A stretch of DNA of 15,057 nt. Source: Lachnospiraceae bacterium (GTDB lineage Bacteria > Bacillota > Clostridia > Lachnospirales > Lachnospiraceae). Below the pieces are notes generated by a model. That model was given only the letters and a program-made list of their open reading frames with translations. It was not told the origin of the DNA and did no database searches. Shown piece by piece: positions 12,966-15,057 of the stretch. The translations under genes and the position numbers were made by a program. The first letter of the stretch is position 1. Every line of letters begins with the position of its first letter. The stretch spans positions 1 through 15,057 of the forward strand of contig JAILOA010000072.1 of the NCBI GenBank assembly GCA_024691065.1, in the 5' to 3' direction.

Positions 12966-15057
12966 TTACTTTAAGTACTGTCTCTTAATCTTTCTTGGTA
13001 TGTTTCCGTTATCTACACGGCAGAAGATACGTGTCATATAAGTATGTCCGTTCTGGTTAATCTCAGCAGTAAGATGTACAAATCCTCCGCCAATACCCTT
13101 AACCCAGCAGATAACCTTGTGACCCTGCATCTTAGACTTAATAATCTTAAGATTCTTACCTTCCTTCTTGTACTTCTTAGGAATGTAGAAATCATATGTA
13201 GCATCTTCAGCAACATTTGTAAATACAAGCTTTGTACTCTTTCCGGAAGCTATACGTCTGTAAACGTTAAATTCAGGAAGTTCACCGCTTACCTTTGTAA
13301 GAGCTTTCTTCGTTAAGTTAAAGTTACGTGAGGTCTTAGCTGTCTTCTTGATAACCTTTACATTAACGAGTACCTTGTAGTATGAACCATTCTGGATAAC
13401 AAATGCCTTAATCTTAGTACGTCCGTAATTCTTACCCTTGATTACACCCTTCTTATTGATTGATGCAACCTTCTTGTTTGTTGAACGATACTTAAGAACC
13501 GCTGTGCTTGAAATACCTCTAAGGTTAATCTTGAACTTAGATCCCTTAACTACATTTTTCTTCATCTTGAAGATAGGAACATATTTAACAACAGTAGATT
13601 CGTCATAAGCAACTACCTTTAAGTTAAATGTCATCGTTGTTCCGTCTGTATAAGTAATAGTTACAGGATAATCACCAACTTCTAAGTTCTTTAAATAATC
13701 CTTTGAAATTGTAAGAGTACCGTTTTGTACTGTGTACATATTGTTTGGAACTTCGGTTCCGTTAATTGTTATCTTTGATACTGTCTTGTTACCATCGATA
13801 ATTTCTGTGATATCTGACTGATTTGACTTATCAAAAATCTTATCCTGTGGTGTTACGGAAGACTTTGTAGCTACAGCTGAGCTTGAAGCAGGTTTAGCAG
13901 TTGATGCATTTGCAGGAGCTGTTGCACTTGCCTGTGGTGCTGTTGTTTCATCAGCTTTTGGACTTGCTGTTACATCATCCGGTGCTTCAGTCTTATCAGG
14001 CTCTGCTGTCTTATCTGCATCAGGTGTAGCACTTGCGTCTGTATCAGGTGTAGCAGTATTATCTGCCTCAGGTGTAGTAGCAGGTTCTGCTGTCTTATCT
14101 GCATCAGGTGTAGCACTTGCTTCTGCATCGTCAGTAGCCTCAGGACTTGCTGTTGCACTTTCATCCTCTCTTACGATTGTATAAACAACTGTAAGTGTAT
14201 CTCCGTTATCACCCTTAATAACATATGTTACCTTTGTATCATCAGGTGTTACCTCAAGTCCTGTCACCTTTCCGGTATCAAGATCTGTAAGTGTTCCCTT
14301 TCCTTCTGTTACTTCAGCGCTTTCAATTGTACCATTCTTAACATCAGGATTAAGAATAACCTCTGTAGTTCCATTAGGAACAGTTATCGTTACATTTTTA
14401 ACTATATTTGAAGGATTGGAATCATCAGTTTCCTCTTCTTCCTTAATGTCTGCATCCGGATTTTCAGGATCTGTAGGATCATCGCTATAAATAATATCGT
14501 CCGGACCTTCTCTCTTAATTGTATAGATATAGGTTGTCTTTTCGCCATTATAAGCTTCAACTACATAAGTTACTACTGTATCATTGCTGTCATCTCCGTC
14601 ATTTACCTGAAGACCTGTAACAACTCCCGTAGTATTGTCTGTTCCTTCTTCAAATGAACCCGGGCCTGTGATTGCGGTACCTGATGCAACTAATGTACCC
14701 TTAATGTCTTCCGGATTAAGCTGAAGTGTTGTTGTTCCGTAGCTTACTGTAATTGTTTGTTTTACAACAATATTATCAGGATCCGAATCATCAACAACTG
14801 CCGGTGACGTAGATACGACTGTTGGAGTATTTGCTATATCCGAATCCTCATCCTTCTTAGGATCCGGGTCGATGATAAGCTCACGCTCATCATCATCCTC
14901 GATAAATACCTTAACAGTAGTCTCTTTGATTTCTCCGTTATACTCGGCCTGAATTACCATATCATAGCCTTCTTCGGTATTTATCTTCTTCTCAACCTTT
15001 GATGTATCAAAACCTGTAACAGGAACATCTATCTTAAGAACTGACTCATAAGCTCCT
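12966..15057 (-). CDS. Large surface protein with cadherin-like repeats, P/T/A/D linker and basic Ig-like C-terminus (5' end outside window)
   Basis: At least 696 residues are visible; the frame stays open to the right edge, so the N-terminus and signal peptide are missing. An internal Met (14960) has no convincing ribosome site and is probably not the start. Counting from that Met, about 60-151 and 178-266 are two related repeats (D-x-D-P-D-N-I-V-V-K-Q-T-I-T-V then T-Y-V-V-E-A-Y-N-G-E-K-T-T-Y-I-Y-T-I-K-R). They resemble cadherin-like beta-sandwich domains. Residues about 267-375 are a Pro/Thr/Ala/Asp-rich linker. About 383-451 is an X2-like strand domain (I-N-G-T-E-V ... L-T-I-S-K-D-Y-L). 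About 458-538 is a Big_2-type domain, and about 545-664 a basic terminal domain with Cys618 and Cys647 that could form a disulphide. No LPxTG motif or membrane anchor closes the protein. Adhesion or wall association is inferred. Confidence 0.82.
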   Translation of the reverse strand, partial: GAYESVLKIDVPVTGFDTSKVEKKINTEEGYDMVIQAEYNGEIKETTVKVFIEDDDERELIIDPDPKKDEDSDIANTPTVVSTSPAVVDDSDPDNIVVKQTITVSYGTTTLQLNPEDIKGTLVASGTAITGPGSFEEGTDNTTGVVTGLQVNDGDDSNDTVVTYVVEAYNGEKTTYIYTIKREGPDDIIYSDDPTDPENPDADIKEEEETDDSNPSNIVKNVTITVPNGTTEVILNPDVKNGTIESAEVTEGKGTLTDLDTGKVTGLEVTPDDTKVTYVIKGDNGDTLTVVYTIVREDESATASPEATDDAEASATPDADKTAEPATTPEADNTATPDTDASATPDADKTAEPDKTEAPDDVTASPKADETTAPQASATAPANASTAKPASSSAVATKSSVTPQDKIFDKSNQSDITEIIDGNKTVSKITINGTEVPNNMYTVQNGTLTISKDYLKNLEVGDYPVTITYTDGTTMTFNLKVVAYDESTVVKYVPIFKMKKNVVKGSKFKINLRGISSTAVLKYRSTNKKVASINKKGVIKGKNYGRTKIKAFVIQNGSYYKVLVNVKVIKKTAKTSRNFNLTKKALTKVSGELPEFNVYRRIASGKSTKLVFTNVAEDATYDFYIPKKYKKEGKNLKIIKSKMQGHKVICWVKGIGGGFVHLTAEINQNGHTYMTRIFCRVDNGNIPRKIKRQYLK
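14002..14120. repeat. 35-bp exact direct repeat in the linker of the large surface protein
   Basis: An identical 35-bp segment occurs at 14002-14036 and 14086-14120, offset 84 bp (28 codons), and encodes the recurring A-S-A-T-P-D-A-D-K-T-A-E. The whole 13,960-14,150 stretch is built of variants of this motif. Unit loss or gain would stay in frame. Confidence 0.85.

Noticed and set aside
13970..14164. Short minus-strand open frame inside the linker of the large surface protein
   Set aside because: An alternative frame of the repetitive linker; the long frame is clearly the coding one.

Overview
The window looks like a chromosomal segment of a low-GC, Gram-positive anaerobe. Lachnospiraceae (Butyrivibrio/Roseburia-like) is the best guess. 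This rests on the AT-rich intergenic DNA, strong AGGAGG ribosome sites, classical rho-independent terminators, Firmicutes-type ribosomal-protein leaders, and several secreted proteins with bacterial Ig-like or BspA-type leucine-rich domains. The taxonomic call is an inference; there is no rRNA or marker alignment behind it.

Layout from left to right. Bases 1-98 hold the start of a DRE-TIM aldolase-family gene (minus, cut by the window edge) with a good extended -10 promoter. Next comes a small secreted Ig-like protein (384-998, minus). Then the ribosomal stalk operon rplJ-rplL (minus) has a strong promoter, an L10-type leader and an internal attenuator. A rhomboid-type intramembrane protease (3010-3606, minus) follows. 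A small array of 21- and 25-bp tandem repeats separates it from a secreted LolA-like protein with a C-terminal LRR segment (3809-5080, minus). The rplM-rpsI operon (minus) follows, then a two-gene amino-acid ABC importer (minus). All of these genes are on the minus strand, mostly as separate transcription units closed by their own hairpin terminators.

A 634-bp divergent intergenic region (9430-10063) separates the ABC importer from the only plus-strand gene. That gene is a large secreted beta-helix protein of the Cthe_2159 carbohydrate-binding type, with an N-terminal Ig-like domain. A convergent region (12527-12965) holds two long terminator hairpins and a structured block between them. The window ends inside a large minus-strand surface protein with an acidic N-terminal half, a Pro/Thr/Ala/Asp-rich linker and a strongly basic C-terminal half.

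Functionally this mixes core translation genes (L10, L7/L12, L13, S9) with cell-surface and uptake functions. The most unusual item is the ABC importer. One polypeptide carries a secretion signal, a Ser/Glu/Gly-rich tether, substrate-binding lobes in what looks like circularly permuted order (lobe 2 before lobe 1), and the permease. The partner ATPase carries an extra C-terminal domain resembling a degenerate anti-sigma/GHKL fold. Other points of interest are a complete attenuator/antiterminator pairing in the L10 leader, two mutually exclusive hairpins in the long leader of the beta-helix gene, and the promoter-containing tandem repeats upstream of the rhomboid gene.
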